This document shows positions 9,887 through 18,579 of a stretch of DNA of 64,000 nt, piece after piece. The stretch is from Caldilineaceae bacterium (GTDB lineage: Bacteria > Chloroflexota > Anaerolineae > Caldilineales > Caldilineaceae). The notes under the pieces were generated by a model. It was not told where the DNA came from and made no database searches. It saw only the letters and a list, made by a program, of their open reading frames with translations. The position numbers and the translations under genes were made by a program. Position 1 is the first letter of the stretch; each line of letters begins with the position of its first letter. The stretch lies in contig OY282376.1 in NCBI GenBank assembly GCA_958295845.1, positions 4,849,022 to 4,913,021 of the forward strand, read 5' to 3'.

Positions 9887-10903
9887 CTAGGAAAGACTAC
9901 CTAACTGCTGGGCGAGCCACTTTTCGGCTTTCCATACTGTGCCGTCTCCGTTGCCCTCGACGGCACGGGCGCGTGCGATTCCCAGGAAGCGGCCGCGGTG
10001 GTCATAGGTCGCCGCGAGCCCACTCCGGCGCCCACCTTCCGAGCCGCAGGGGCTGGGCGTGGGTGTGTCATGGGCAGGGATTGCGCGACTTTGATAGATT
10101 TTCTGCCCGTAACCCAGCCGGAGTTGCTCCTCCTCACTGACGGTCAGGCGGGGCATTCCCAGACCGGCATCGGGCGCCAGCAGTAGTTCGGACAGCCTGC
10201 CGGCGGCCGCCGCACTTTCAATGGCGGGCAGGTCTGACGCGTCGGCGACGGAAAACGGACCAGCTTCCAATCGACGCAGGTAGCTCAAGTGGCCCGCGGT
10301 GCCCAAGGCTTGGCCCAGCGCGTGGGCCAGGCTGCGCACGTATCCTCCTGCGGAACAGCGAATCCGGAGGGATATCGTCTCGGGCGACACAAAGGAGAGA
10401 AGTCTTACCTCGTGAAAGGTAACCTCTCGCGGCGCCACCTTTACGGCCTCGCCGCGCCGGGCTTTACGATGCAGACTCTCACCGCCCTGCTTCAAGGCCG
10501 AGTAGACGGGCGGCTTCTGGGAAACCTGGCCGCGGAAGTCAACCAGAGCAGCTTCCACGTCAGCGTCGGTCAGAGACGGAACCGAAACCTGGGTGACTGT
10601 GCGGCCGACAGCGTCGTAGGTATCGGTGGCGCGTCCCAGCGTTACCCGGGCCTCGTATGTTTTGTCGTGCCCCTGATAGTACTCCACAAGTCGCGTGGCA
10701 ACGCCCATGCACAGCACGAGCAGCCCGCTTGCCATAGGGTCCAGCGTACCGGTGTGGCCGATGCGTCTTTGGCGACTCCAGCGCCGGACGCGCTGCACAA
10801 TGTCGTGGCTGGTTGGCAGCTCCGCGGAGACGGGTTCGACGTTCCTTTGGGAGCCGGGGCGGCCCGGTTTATCGACAAGGAGGATTCCGTGAAGATCGGT
10901 CAT
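9887..10903 (-). CDS. truB: tRNA pseudouridine(55) synthase TruB, with an N-terminal insertion
   Basis: Isomerises uridine 55 in the T-loop of tRNAs. The catalytic aspartate is Asp55 in HTGTLDPMASGLL. Other TruB landmarks are KTYEARVTLG, KPPVYSALKQ and SAGGYVRSLAHALG. Normally the start reads DKP, two or three residues, then TSHD. Here about 16 residues separate DKP (11-13) from TSHD (31-34), an insertion of roughly 14 residues rich in Pro, Ser and Val. The C-terminal PUA-like part contains a second low-complexity stretch (about 285-305). Length is 338 residues. It lies 35 bp after nrnA, in the usual operon position. Confidence 0.94.
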   Translation of the reverse strand: MTDLHGILLVDKPGRPGSQRNVEPVSAELPTSHDIVQRVRRWSRQRRIGHTGTLDPMASGLLVLCMGVATRLVEYYQGHDKTYEARVTLGRATDTYDAVGRTVTQVSVPSLTDADVEAALVDFRGQVSQKPPVYSALKQGGESLHRKARRGEAVKVAPREVTFHEVRLLSFVSPETISLRIRCSAGGYVRSLAHALGQALGTAGHLSYLRRLEAGPFSVADASDLPAIESAAAAGRLSELLLAPDAGLGMPRLTVSEEEQLRLGYGQKIYQSRAIPAHDTPTPSPCGSEGGRRSGLAATYDHRGRFLGIARARAVEGNGDGTVWKAEKWLAQQLGSLS

Positions 10904-10938
10904 GGTACTGGTTCGTTGACGGCGCTGCCCCCTGTCCC

Positions 10939-11988
10939 TTACCCGCTATCGACATCAATACACTGGAAGCGCAGTTCGTGCAGCGCTTCCACAACGCGGG
11001 CCGAGACCTCTTGCAGCGTGCCGGCAACCGTGCAGCCGGCTGCCGGTGGATGACCACCGCCGCCAAATGCAAAGGCCACCTGGCTCACATTAAATCCTGG
11101 CTTGGCCCGAAAACTACATTCGACCAACTCCTGTCCGTTTTTTGCATATCGTTGGGCGAAAGTAGCGCTAATGTCGGCCTCTCGGACGGTGACAAGGAAG
11201 TTGGCCAAGCCGTCGCTCTGGTGGGGTTCGACACCACTGCGCTGCCGGCTCTCGGCGCTGAGAGTCGCCCAGATGATGCCGTCGTCCATGTGCACATTAG
11301 CCAGGCCGGCCCCCCACAGCTTTACAAGGCTGAAAGACCTGCTGTCCAGGGTATTGCGAACGACGTGGTCCAGGCTCGCGCCGGCGTTCAACAGTCGCAA
11401 GGTCGCCTGCATGACATTCGTATTGGTGTTTGCGGTCCGAAAACAGAGTGTATCGGTCACGAGACCGGTCAGTAGGGAAACGGCAATCTCCTCAGATAGC
11501 GGCACATTCAGGGCATCGACCAGGTGAACAAGCATCTGGCATGTGGCGGCGCAGCCTGTATCCACCCAGTTCTCGGTGCCGAAGAGGGTATTGGTAATAT
11601 GATGGTCGATGACGACAAGGGGAACCTGATTGTGGATATCAGGTCTGTAAACGGTGCCCAACCGGTCGGTGCTGGAGGTGTCCAGGCAGACAATGAGATC
11701 GTAACTGTGGGCGATCTCAGCCGGTCCGATGATCATCTCCACGCCGGGCATAAACTGGAACTCCGACACCGCTTCGTCCTGCAGGGCGAGTGTCGGCCGT
11801 TTTCCCAGCGAACGCAGAATGCTGCCCAAGCCGAGCAGACTGCCGACCGCGTCTCCGTCCGGGCTTACATGGCTGAGGCAGAGGATGTTGTGGCTGGATT
11901 CCAGGAGACTGAGCAGGAGAGGGGGCGGCGGGACGCCCACTGGGCCGCATACAGCACCCTGCTTGAGCAGGGACGCGTTCGGGGTCAT
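10939..11988 (-). CDS. nrnA: DHH/DHHA1 phosphoesterase, NrnA-like (oligoribonuclease / pAp phosphatase)
   Basis: Two-domain DHH phosphoesterase that degrades nanoRNA and dephosphorylates pAp. Metal-binding motifs seen are SHVSPDGDAVGS (residues 39-50), CLDTSSTDRLG, VVIDHH near 127 and, in the C-terminal DHHA1 domain, GGGGHPPAAG near 305-314. At 349 residues it is slightly long because of a roughly 20-residue Pro-rich start (GVPPPPLLLSLLE). It overlaps the rbfA stop by 4 bp (ATGA), so the pair is translationally coupled. Its place between rbfA and truB is common in Gram-positive and Chloroflexota operons. Confidence 0.9.
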   Translation of the reverse strand: MTPNASLLKQGAVCGPVGVPPPPLLLSLLESSHNILCLSHVSPDGDAVGSLLGLGSILRSLGKRPTLALQDEAVSEFQFMPGVEMIIGPAEIAHSYDLIVCLDTSSTDRLGTVYRPDIHNQVPLVVIDHHITNTLFGTENWVDTGCAATCQMLVHLVDALNVPLSEEIAVSLLTGLVTDTLCFRTANTNTNVMQATLRLLNAGASLDHVVRNTLDSRSFSLVKLWGAGLANVHMDDGIIWATLSAESRQRSGVEPHQSDGLANFLVTVREADISATFAQRYAKNGQELVECSFRAKPGFNVSQVAFAFGGGGHPPAAGCTVAGTLQEVSARVVEALHELRFQCIDVDSG

Positions 11989-12431
11989 GCATCCTCTTTC
12001 TGAGCATCGATGGAGGATAAATCCGAGGAAGAGAGAGAAGAAGACGGAGGTGTAAGAGAGCTGCCTGCGTTCTGTTGACGTGTCTCTCGTTCCTCGGCGA
12101 TGCTCTGCAAAAGTTCATCCACCCGAGCGGCCTGCTCGGGGGAATCGTCATAGTAGAAGAACAGCTCCGGTACGGCGCGGAAAGTAAGGCTCTGGGCCAG
12201 TTGGCGTCGCAGGAATGGGGCAGCTTTCTTGAGTCTGGCAAGGACCACACTGCGTTGGATATCGCTATCCTGATGGATGTAGACCTTGGCCACGCGCAGG
12301 TCACGGCTGACCACTACGTTGGTCACCTCCAGCAGTTCCAACGCCGGATCATCCAGTTCGGCGCCGATCAAGATAGATAGTTCCTGATAGAGCAGTTCTG
12401 CTGCCCGCTCCTGACGAATTGAGGTCGTCAT
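11985..12431 (-). CDS. rbfA: Ribosome-binding factor A
   Basis: Small KH-fold protein that assists 16S rRNA processing and 30S maturation. The first 115 residues hold the family core: RQERAAELLYQELS, DDPALELLEVTNVVVSRDLRVAKVYIH, and RRQLAQSLTFRAVPELFFYYDDSPE. The C-terminal 35 residues are a Ser/Leu-rich low-complexity tail, LTPPSSSLSSSDLSS, without a conserved role. The product is 148 residues. It follows infB after a 77-bp gap and overlaps nrnA by 4 bp. Confidence 0.93.
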   Translation of the reverse strand: MTTSIRQERAAELLYQELSILIGAELDDPALELLEVTNVVVSRDLRVAKVYIHQDSDIQRSVVLARLKKAAPFLRRQLAQSLTFRAVPELFFYYDDSPEQAARVDELLQSIAEERETRQQNAGSSLTPPSSSLSSSDLSSIDAQKEDA

Positions 12432-12508
12432 ATTTTACATGCCGTCAATCGTTCTGGTTGTCAGACACACGAATCCACTATAAACCATAAAGCGAAAAGC
12501 AAAAACTA

Positions 12509-14389
12509 TTATCGTACCTGTCGCCTTTCGAAGACCTCAATGATGTCCCCTTCCTGGAGGTCCGTATTGACACCGGCCAGGTTAATGCCGCACTCATAGC
12601 CGGCCCGAACTTCGGTGACATCTTCGGTAAAGCGTTTGAGATTTTCGATGGATGTGGTGATGACAGTTGCGTCGTTACGCATCAGCCGCGCCTGGCTGCT
12701 GCGTTTGACGATTCCGTCCAGGACCATGCAGCCGGCAATCAAGCCGCCGCGACGCACGCGGAACATCTCACGCACCTCGGCATGGCCGGTGACTACCTCT
12801 TCGAAGATTGGGTCCAACATACCGGTAATCGCCAGGTCCACATCTTCGATCAGATTGTAGATGATCTGATAGTGCCTAATTTCTACGCCGGACTGTTCTG
12901 CACGCACCAGAGCGGCCTTGTCAATGTTCACACCAAATCCGATGACGATCGCCTGACTGGTTTCGGCGAGCATGACATCCGATTCGGAAATGTCGCCAAC
13001 CGCCGATTGCATGATCTTGACTTTGACCTCATCGTTTTCAAGCTGTTCGAGACTGTGAACGATTGGGGCCAGCGACCCTTGCGCATCGGCCCGTACAATT
13101 ATATTGAGGGTTGTGGCTTCGGCGCCTTCGGCGCGAGCGAACATATCCTCCAATGTCATCGGCAGGGGTGAAGCATCCAGGATATCTTGAGCGGTCTGGT
13201 TTTGCCTTTCCTCGGCAAGCTTACGGGCCGCTCTGTCGTTTTTGGTTACGGTAAAGACCTCGCCAGCGTCCGGAACGCCATTAAGGCCGAGAATTACAGT
13301 CGGCGTGCTCGGCCCGGCCTTCTTCAGCTGATTGCCCTCGTGGTCGGTCATTGCCTTGACACGTCCCCAGTTTTCTCCGACGACCAGCGAATCCCCGCGT
13401 TCCAGGGTCCCGTTCTGCACGAGCAGGGTTGCGGTGATCCCGCGCTGCTTTTCCAATTGGGCTTCGATCACGGTGCCGACACATTGTCCATTGGGATTGG
13501 CGCTGTGTTGGTCCAGTTCGGCGACGACCAGGATGTTTTCCAACAGGTCGTCGACACCGACTCCGTTGAGCGCGCTGATGGGAACCGTAATGGTTTCGCC
13601 GCCCCATTCCTCCGGTGTCAGGTCTTCGGTTGACAGATCCTCCATGACACGATTTATGTTGGCATTGGGGCGGTCGACTTTGTTGATGGCGACGATAATA
13701 GTGACGCCGGCCGCTTTGGCGTGACTGATCGCCTCCCGGGTTTGGGGCATAATGCCATCGTCGGCGGCTACGACGAGGATGACGAGGTCGGTTACCTGTG
13801 CGCCGCGGGCACGCATTGCAGTGAATGCCTCGTGGCCGGGCGTGTCCAGGAATGTAATCTTCTTGCCGTCGACTTCGACTTGGTAGGCGCCGGTATGCTG
13901 GGTGATGCCACCGGCCTCGGTATCCACCACGTTGGTGCGGCGGATACGATCGAGGAGCGTCGTTTTGCCGTGATCCACGTGGCCGAGGACGGCAACGACA
14001 GGCGGCCGGGCCACGAGACTTTTCTCTGCCTCTTCGGCCACGATCTCCTGGATCAATACCCGCTCTTTTGGTCTTCGATCCTCGTCGGACGCCTCTTCCG
14101 GCTCTTCGTCCTCCACGACCGGCCAGAGCACCTCGATTCCGAGTTCCTCACCCACGATGGCGGCTGTATCGTGGTCAAGAGTTTGATCGATGGGCGCCAT
14201 GATACCGAACTGCATAAGCACTTTGATGAGATCGATGGGGCTGCGATCCATACTTTCGGCCAATGCTCGGACGGTAACGTACTCCTCCACGACGATGGAA
14301 GAAGGCAGCCCAGCGGCTTCACCATTGGGGGCGTCTTCAGCCGGGCTGCCATTCTGGACCTTCGTCGGATCTTGCGTTGCGGCTGCCAT
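12509..14389 (-). CDS. infB: Translation initiation factor IF-2
   Basis: GTPase that places fMet-tRNA on the 30S subunit and promotes subunit joining. The GTPase domain has G1 GHVDHGKTTLL (about residues 137-147), G2 GITQHTGAYQV, G3 DTPGHEAF and G4 NKVD. Domain II and the C-terminal fMet-tRNA-binding domain follow (MLDPIFEEVVTGHAEVREMF). At 626 residues it is a short IF-2: the N-terminal extension is only about 130 residues and holds the IF2_N-like helical motif VRALAESMDRSPIDLIKVLM. The start ATG at 14389 has AAGGAAGG 5 bases upstream. It is separated from ylxR by an unusually long 548-bp gap. Confidence 0.96.
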   Translation of the reverse strand: MAAATQDPTKVQNGSPAEDAPNGEAAGLPSSIVVEEYVTVRALAESMDRSPIDLIKVLMQFGIMAPIDQTLDHDTAAIVGEELGIEVLWPVVEDEEPEEASDEDRRPKERVLIQEIVAEEAEKSLVARPPVVAVLGHVDHGKTTLLDRIRRTNVVDTEAGGITQHTGAYQVEVDGKKITFLDTPGHEAFTAMRARGAQVTDLVILVVAADDGIMPQTREAISHAKAAGVTIIVAINKVDRPNANINRVMEDLSTEDLTPEEWGGETITVPISALNGVGVDDLLENILVVAELDQHSANPNGQCVGTVIEAQLEKQRGITATLLVQNGTLERGDSLVVGENWGRVKAMTDHEGNQLKKAGPSTPTVILGLNGVPDAGEVFTVTKNDRAARKLAEERQNQTAQDILDASPLPMTLEDMFARAEGAEATTLNIIVRADAQGSLAPIVHSLEQLENDEVKVKIMQSAVGDISESDVMLAETSQAIVIGFGVNIDKAALVRAEQSGVEIRHYQIIYNLIEDVDLAITGMLDPIFEEVVTGHAEVREMFRVRRGGLIAGCMVLDGIVKRSSQARLMRNDATVITTSIENLKRFTEDVTEVRAGYECGINLAGVNTDLQEGDIIEVFERRQVR

Positions 14390-14937
14390 TTTGGCCTTCC
14401 TTTCATCTTTCGTTTTCGGTTCCCAGTTCTACATGCCGCCATGCGGTTGAAAACTGACAGCGAAAACGTCCCTCTGTCTTCAGAGAGGAGGAAGCTGAGA
14501 GGCGTTCACGCTCCGAATTGCGTGTTCCTTCTCAAACTTTTCACAGGTTTTTGGCTGGGACGGAATACACCAACAGATGATGCGAAGGAGGCCGGAAGCG
14601 GGGAGCCAAGAGGTGGTTACGGTGGACACATTAGTCGTTACACGACCACCCCCTCTTCCCTGCAGCCTTCCCCCTCTCCATCCCAAACTGCAATACAGCC
14701 AATGTTAGCCCACTATGCCGACACATGTCAGGGAGTGGACAATCGGCTTGCGTTCATTGAAAAATCCCTGTCAATAAGCGAAGTTGCCCTTACTTTGAAA
14801 TGTTGCATCTGCGTTGGGCAAAAACGCTTGAATCGCCTGCTAAGTAATCACAGCCCTCCCCTCAATCGTACAGTTCGCAGTTCTGACAATCCGCGCGCAA
14901 GGTAATGACGTCAGAGAGGGGTTTCAGTAAGTGAGAA
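14390..14937. other. Long gap between ylxR and infB, no gene recognised
   Basis: This 548-bp stretch interrupts an otherwise tight operon. Both strands show only short, unconvincing reading frames, and a plus-strand frame running in from infB is an antisense shadow. I see no L7Ae-like ylxQ gene, which sits here in some bacteria. The infB ribosome site is at the left edge. An internal infB promoter or leader would be the expected content, but I cannot point to a strong one. Confidence 0.4.
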
Positions 14938-15291
14938 TTAACTGTTTAGTTGGCTAGACGCTCCTTGCAACGCGGTCTTGTCCGACGCTTGTAACAGAGT
15001 TGACATGGACGCAGACAGCGTTAGCAGGTTTTCGGCGCTGATTCTTGTTCGCAGCGCCTTCTGTATCAAAGAACCGGCCAGCGCCTTTTCCCAACAGGTG
15101 ACCTGCGGGTGGACATAGGCGCCGCGCCCGGCCATTTTGCCGGTTTCATCCAAGAGGACTCCGTCAGCAACGCGCACGAGCCGAATCAGGTCGCGCTTGC
15201 CATCAGACGCCCGGCAGGCGATGCACATTCGCTGGGGGGCCTGGAAGGCGCCCCGCCGCTGTTTCGATTTCTTCACCCGTTTTGCCATCAA
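14938..15291 (-). CDS. ylxR: YlxR/RnpM family RNA-binding protein (DUF448)
   Basis: Small basic protein of the YlxR family, described in Bacillus as a modulator of RNase P (RnpM). The conserved heart is visible: PQRMCIACRASDGKRDLIRLVR at the start, then GRGAYVHPQVTCWEKAL (the GRGAY/C motif) and a final helix, KALRTRISAENL. The N-terminus is rich in Lys and Arg. It has 117 residues, slightly long because of a Ser/Leu-rich tail. It follows nusA by 60 bp, the standard nusA-ylxR-infB order. Confidence 0.9.
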   Translation of the reverse strand: MMAKRVKKSKQRRGAFQAPQRMCIACRASDGKRDLIRLVRVADGVLLDETGKMAGRGAYVHPQVTCWEKALAGSLIQKALRTRISAENLLTLSASMSTLLQASDKTALQGASSQLNS

Positions 15292-15351
15292 TTATTGGTG
15301 TCGCGGGGCGAGTGAAATATTTCAGGCACGAATTACGAACCGGCAGCCACC

Positions 15352-17268
15352 CTATAGGTCAAACTCAGCGTCTTCAATTTCGTCCAAGTCGACGTCGAGC
15401 CCCCGCGCGCGGCGCGTTCTCTGACGTTTTGGCTGCCTCTTCGCCGTTGGTTGGCCGCCGCGACGGGCCTTTGTAGGTCTGCCTTCCTCCTCGTCAGGCT
15501 CTTCGCCGGCGTCTTCGTTCGCAGCCAGGGAATCGAGCAGTTCCGGGGGCACCTCAATGTCGTCGGGTGAACCGATGACGGGGCCTGACGAGCTTCCCTG
15601 CTGGCGTGCGGCCATACGCTGGCGCAGCATATCAGCGGTAATAACTTGCGGCAGCTCTTCAGGTCTGAGAGGCCGGTCCGGCGCGGGCTCTTCCTCCTCC
15701 GCTTGCGAGGGCAGTTCGGAGGGATGGAGGGCGGGCTTTTCGCTCTCTATAGTTGCATCGGTACTTGCATCAGTTGCATCGGTACTTGCATCGGTACTTG
15801 CATCGGGACTTGCATCGCTCTCTTCTTCTACGTCATCCTCGCCGTCCAACGTCTCGCCGAAGGTAACCGGCTCCGGCTCATCCACGGCGAAATCTTCAAA
15901 GGAAAGGCCAGTGGGCTCTTCACCCTGAACGGCCGCGGCGGCGCGCTCAAAAGCGCTCAGCGCCTCCTCTGGGTCGGCGCCAATGCCGCGTCCTTCTTCT
16001 TGCGGGGGGATGGCATCAGGCCACTCGGCAGCTGTGCCCTGGTCGGCCGACCTGCTTGCGGCATCGCGTCTTTGCAGCAGCTCAGCAGCCTGGCGGAAGG
16101 TGTCTTCGCTCGCCGTAGACTCTTCTTTATCGCGCAGGATCTTCTCCGCCATACTGAGCAGGTCCTGGTCACCGGCGGCCATCTGGGCCTGCTCGGCTGC
16201 CAGGAGATCCAGTCCTTCTGCGTGGGCTTCGGTCTCGCTCTTGATATCGATCCGCCATCCCGTCAGCTTGGCTGCCAGACGGGCGTTCTGCCCTGCCTTG
16301 CCGATGGCGAGGCTGAGTTGTCGATCCGGGACGATGACGATAGCCGTTTTGATGTTGCTGTCTTCTTCAAGAATTACACTCTGCACCTTAGCCGGCCCAA
16401 GGGCGTTGGAGATGTAGGAACGAAGATTGCCGCTCCACTCGACGACGTCGATTTTCTCACCTGCCAGCTCGGTCACGATATTCTGAATACGCATGCCGCG
16501 CATCCCCACACAACTGCCCACCGGGTCCACGCCGGGCAGCGTGGCCATCACGGCCACTTTGCTGCGGGCGCCCGGTTCGCGGGATATGGCTTTGATCTCG
16601 ACGGTGCCATCCCGCACCTCCGGGATCTCCTGTTCCATCAGGCGGCGCAGGAGGTCGCGATGGGTACGACTCAGCTTGATCATCGGGCCGCGACTGCTGC
16701 GGTGCACATCAACCACATATAAGCAGATATAGTCGCCGCGGCGCAGGTTTTCAGACGGTATCTGCTCCTCTCGGGGCAACAGGTTTTCATGCCTGTCGTC
16801 GATCAGGATGGTGACAGCGCCAGACACGAGATCGACACTGCGGACCTGGGCAGTGATCGTCTCGCCTACTTTGTGGACAAAATTCTCGTAGACTGTGTCC
16901 CGTTCGGCCTCTCTGATGCGTTGCAAGATCACCTGTTTGGCGGTCTGGGCGGCGATACGGCCGAAGTTTCCGGGCGTATTCTGCACCATAACGACATCGC
17001 CCAATTCGGAAGCCGGCTCCACCACTTTGGCATCGTCTAACAGAATCTCGGTATTCGGGTTGATGATGTCTTCGACAACCTCTTTTTCCGCGAACACCAT
17101 CATCTCGCCCGAGGCCCGGTCCACCTGAGCCGTGACGTTGGCAACGGACCCATAATTGCGCTTATAGGCCGAAATAAGCGCGGCCTCGATTGCGTCAAAA
17201 ATCACCTCATTATCGAGGTCTTTATCCGCTGCAACCTGATTGATCCCAGCGATGAGTTCTTTAGTCAT
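15352..17268 (-). CDS. nusA: Transcription termination/antitermination factor NusA with long acidic C-terminal extension
   Basis: RNA polymerase-binding factor controlling pausing, termination and antitermination. The N-terminal domain begins MTKELIAGINQVAADKD. An S1 domain follows (about 130-200, VGETITAQVRSVD). Two KH domains carry DPVGSCVGMRGMRIQNIV and LAIGKAGQNARLAAKLTGW. The conserved part ends near residue 365. The remaining 270 residues are an acidic, Ser/Thr/Asp-rich extension with a DAST-type repeat (about 485-510), then a basic patch (KRQPKRQRTRRARG) and an acidic end. The extension replaces the AR domains of E. coli NusA and is probably disordered. NusA heads the operon; rimP, normally just upstream, is absent. 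Confidence 0.95.
   Translation of the reverse strand: MTKELIAGINQVAADKDLDNEVIFDAIEAALISAYKRNYGSVANVTAQVDRASGEMMVFAEKEVVEDIINPNTEILLDDAKVVEPASELGDVVMVQNTPGNFGRIAAQTAKQVILQRIREAERDTVYENFVHKVGETITAQVRSVDLVSGAVTILIDDRHENLLPREEQIPSENLRRGDYICLYVVDVHRSSRGPMIKLSRTHRDLLRRLMEQEIPEVRDGTVEIKAISREPGARSKVAVMATLPGVDPVGSCVGMRGMRIQNIVTELAGEKIDVVEWSGNLRSYISNALGPAKVQSVILEEDSNIKTAIVIVPDRQLSLAIGKAGQNARLAAKLTGWRIDIKSETEAHAEGLDLLAAEQAQMAAGDQDLLSMAEKILRDKEESTASEDTFRQAAELLQRRDAASRSADQGTAAEWPDAIPPQEEGRGIGADPEEALSAFERAAAAVQGEEPTGLSFEDFAVDEPEPVTFGETLDGEDDVEEESDASPDASTDASTDATDASTDATIESEKPALHPSELPSQAEEEEPAPDRPLRPEELPQVITADMLRQRMAARQQGSSSGPVIGSPDDIEVPPELLDSLAANEDAGEEPDEEEGRPTKARRGGQPTAKRQPKRQRTRRARGLDVDLDEIEDAEFDL
15752..15817. 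repeat. 12-bp coding minisatellite inside nusA
   Basis: Five to six imperfect copies of a 12-base unit (GATGCAAGTACC on the nusA strand), two of them shortened to GATGCAACT. They encode Asp-Ala-Ser-Thr repeats in the acidic tail. Units stay in frame, so copy-number change would lengthen or shorten the tail without disrupting it. Confidence 0.85.
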
Positions 17269-17418
17269 TTTCGTTCAACTACTCCTGAAAACTTGACAAT
17301 TCGCCTTACTATTCGCTGTCGGACGGCCGGAAGATGAAAGACGCCAGCGGACAAAGGCAAGGCAGGAAGTCAAGTGTTCCCTACAGGTATGGCAGGCAAC
17401 GATCCCGTAGAACAAGAA

Positions 17419-17437
17419 AAGTGGGCGGAACCCACTT
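17419..17437 (-). promoter_or_regulatory. Hairpin with partial U-tract in the nusA leader (possible attenuator)
   Basis: On the minus strand AAGTGGG pairs perfectly with CCCACTT across a 5-base loop and is followed by TTCTTGTTCT. It lies about 45-60 bases into the predicted nusA transcript and about 150 bases before its start codon. NusA operons often carry a terminator-like leader that NusA itself controls. That function is inference; the stem is seen directly. Confidence 0.5.
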
Positions 17438-17486
17438 CAGAGACACAAATCTTTCAAATCATACTAGCTCATGCCGATTGCGAGCA

Positions 17487-17515
17487 AGTATAGCAGATTG
17501 CCGTCCGGAGAGCAA
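17487..17515 (-). promoter_or_regulatory. Sigma-70-type promoter of the nusA operon
   Basis: Read on the minus strand: -35 TTGCTC (17515-17510), 17-base spacer, -10 TATACT (17492-17487). Transcription would begin near 17480 and give a leader of about 210 bases before nusA. No other gene lies between this promoter and nusA. Confidence 0.6.
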
Positions 17516-17525
17516 CTCCTGTTAG

Positions 17526-17556
17526 CGGGGGGGTAGCCCAAATTGGGGTGCGTTCT
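17526..17556. repeat. Dispersed palindromic intergenic repeat, copy B
   Basis: Holds TAGCCCAAATTGGGGTG followed by CGTTC, upstream of nusA's promoter. Compare copies at 23195-23223 and 31508-31534. Confidence 0.5.
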
Positions 17557-17649
17557 CGTAAATCTCGTGTGCGATAGACATGGGTGCGCAGTCTGTCAGT
17601 TCGGGCGGGACTGGCGCCGGACTGCATTCAGGTGGCCCTAAGGGGCGCC

Positions 17650-18579
17650 CTACTGGATTGGCACATGATAGCGGGCGATGATAGCCTGCCCTTCTTCGCT
17701 GAGTACAAAGTCGACGATTTCCTGTATCGACGGGTCTCCGCTTCGCCGGAAGAGCAGATACATGGCCCGCGCCAGCGGATACTGGTGACTGGCCAGGTCG
17801 GCGTCAAATGGCACTCGCCCTTCGACAGAGACCGATTTGACCGTTCGCTCTGCAGTACCGGTATCTGAGAGGGTCTCGCCATTCGCCGCTGTGGGCATTC
17901 CGGCCTGCAAAAGGTACGCAGACGTAACATAGCCGATTGCGTCACGGTGGGCAGCCACATACTCCACAACATTGCTGCTGGTAGACATGACGACCGCTGT
18001 CAGAGCGACCCGGTCTTCGTCCATGACACGTTCTTCGAACAGCTCACGGGTGGCGCTGCCGCCCTCCCGGCTCACCAGAAGGACATCTCCGGCAGCGCCG
18101 CCAACTTCCTCCCAATTGAGGGCGCGGCCTCGAAAGAGTTCCCGAACCTGAACGAGGGTCAGTGCCTCCACCGGATTATCATTGTGAACGACGACCGCGA
18201 CACCATCCAGCCCGACCGGTATGCGGACGAGCCCTGCTGGTGTTTCAGCGTCCGAATAGATTGCTGTGCTGGCGGCGATGTCGACCTGTCCGGACGCCAG
18301 CCACTGTTCTCCCATCCGGCTGCCACCGCCGAGCAGAGTAAACTGCACATGTGGATTGCGCTCGCTGTAGGCGGAAGTCAGTTCGAGCAGCAAGGGACGC
18401 ATTTCGGTTGAACCGGCGACAGTCAAGGTAACCGGTGTCGGGGCGAGGATTGCACCTTCCCCGCGTGGCAGCGTGCAGGCCGAAAGCAGACACGCGGAAA
18501 GCAGGCAGGCCATGAGGATCAGCCGTGCAAGCGGCCTGCCAAGAAGGCTGGACCGAAGATTCCCCTGGTGAAAGTTCAT
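17650..18579 (-). CDS. PstS-like phosphate/anion-binding lipoprotein
   Basis: Periplasmic-binding-protein-like lipoprotein of the PstS type (PBP-like domain 2). The signal peptide ends in two overlapping lipobox-like LSAC motifs (Cys30 or Cys35). Recognisable elements are VAGSTEMRPLLLELTSAY (the first anion-binding loop, T/S-G-S-T/S), GGGSRMGEQWLASGQVDIAAS, and SREGGSATRELFEERV, which matches the R-x-x-S/G-G-T/S phosphate loop. No pstCAB genes are adjacent. Instead uppP lies directly upstream and overlaps by 4 bp. A phosphate-capture or phosphate-sensing role is plausible, and pairing with undecaprenyl-diphosphate phosphatase, which releases phosphate outside the membrane, is suggestive but unproven. 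The product is 309 residues. Confidence 0.78.
   Translation of the reverse strand: MNFHQGNLRSSLLGRPLARLILMACLLSACLLSACTLPRGEGAILAPTPVTLTVAGSTEMRPLLLELTSAYSERNPHVQFTLLGGGSRMGEQWLASGQVDIAASTAIYSDAETPAGLVRIPVGLDGVAVVVHNDNPVEALTLVQVRELFRGRALNWEEVGGAAGDVLLVSREGGSATRELFEERVMDEDRVALTAVVMSTSSNVVEYVAAHRDAIGYVTSAYLLQAGMPTAANGETLSDTGTAERTVKSVSVEGRVPFDADLASHQYPLARAMYLLFRRSGDPSIQEIVDFVLSEEGQAIIARYHVPIQ

Noticed and set aside
13721..14905. 394-codon plus-strand frame running from infB into the ylxR-infB gap
   Set aside because: Most of it is antisense to infB and the rest shows no protein-like features, so it does not explain the long gap.
15646..16722. 358-codon plus-strand frame opposite nusA
   Set aside because: Antisense to a certain gene. 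Its Cys/Ile-rich GTCIGTCI repeat is just the reverse strand of the nusA minisatellite.
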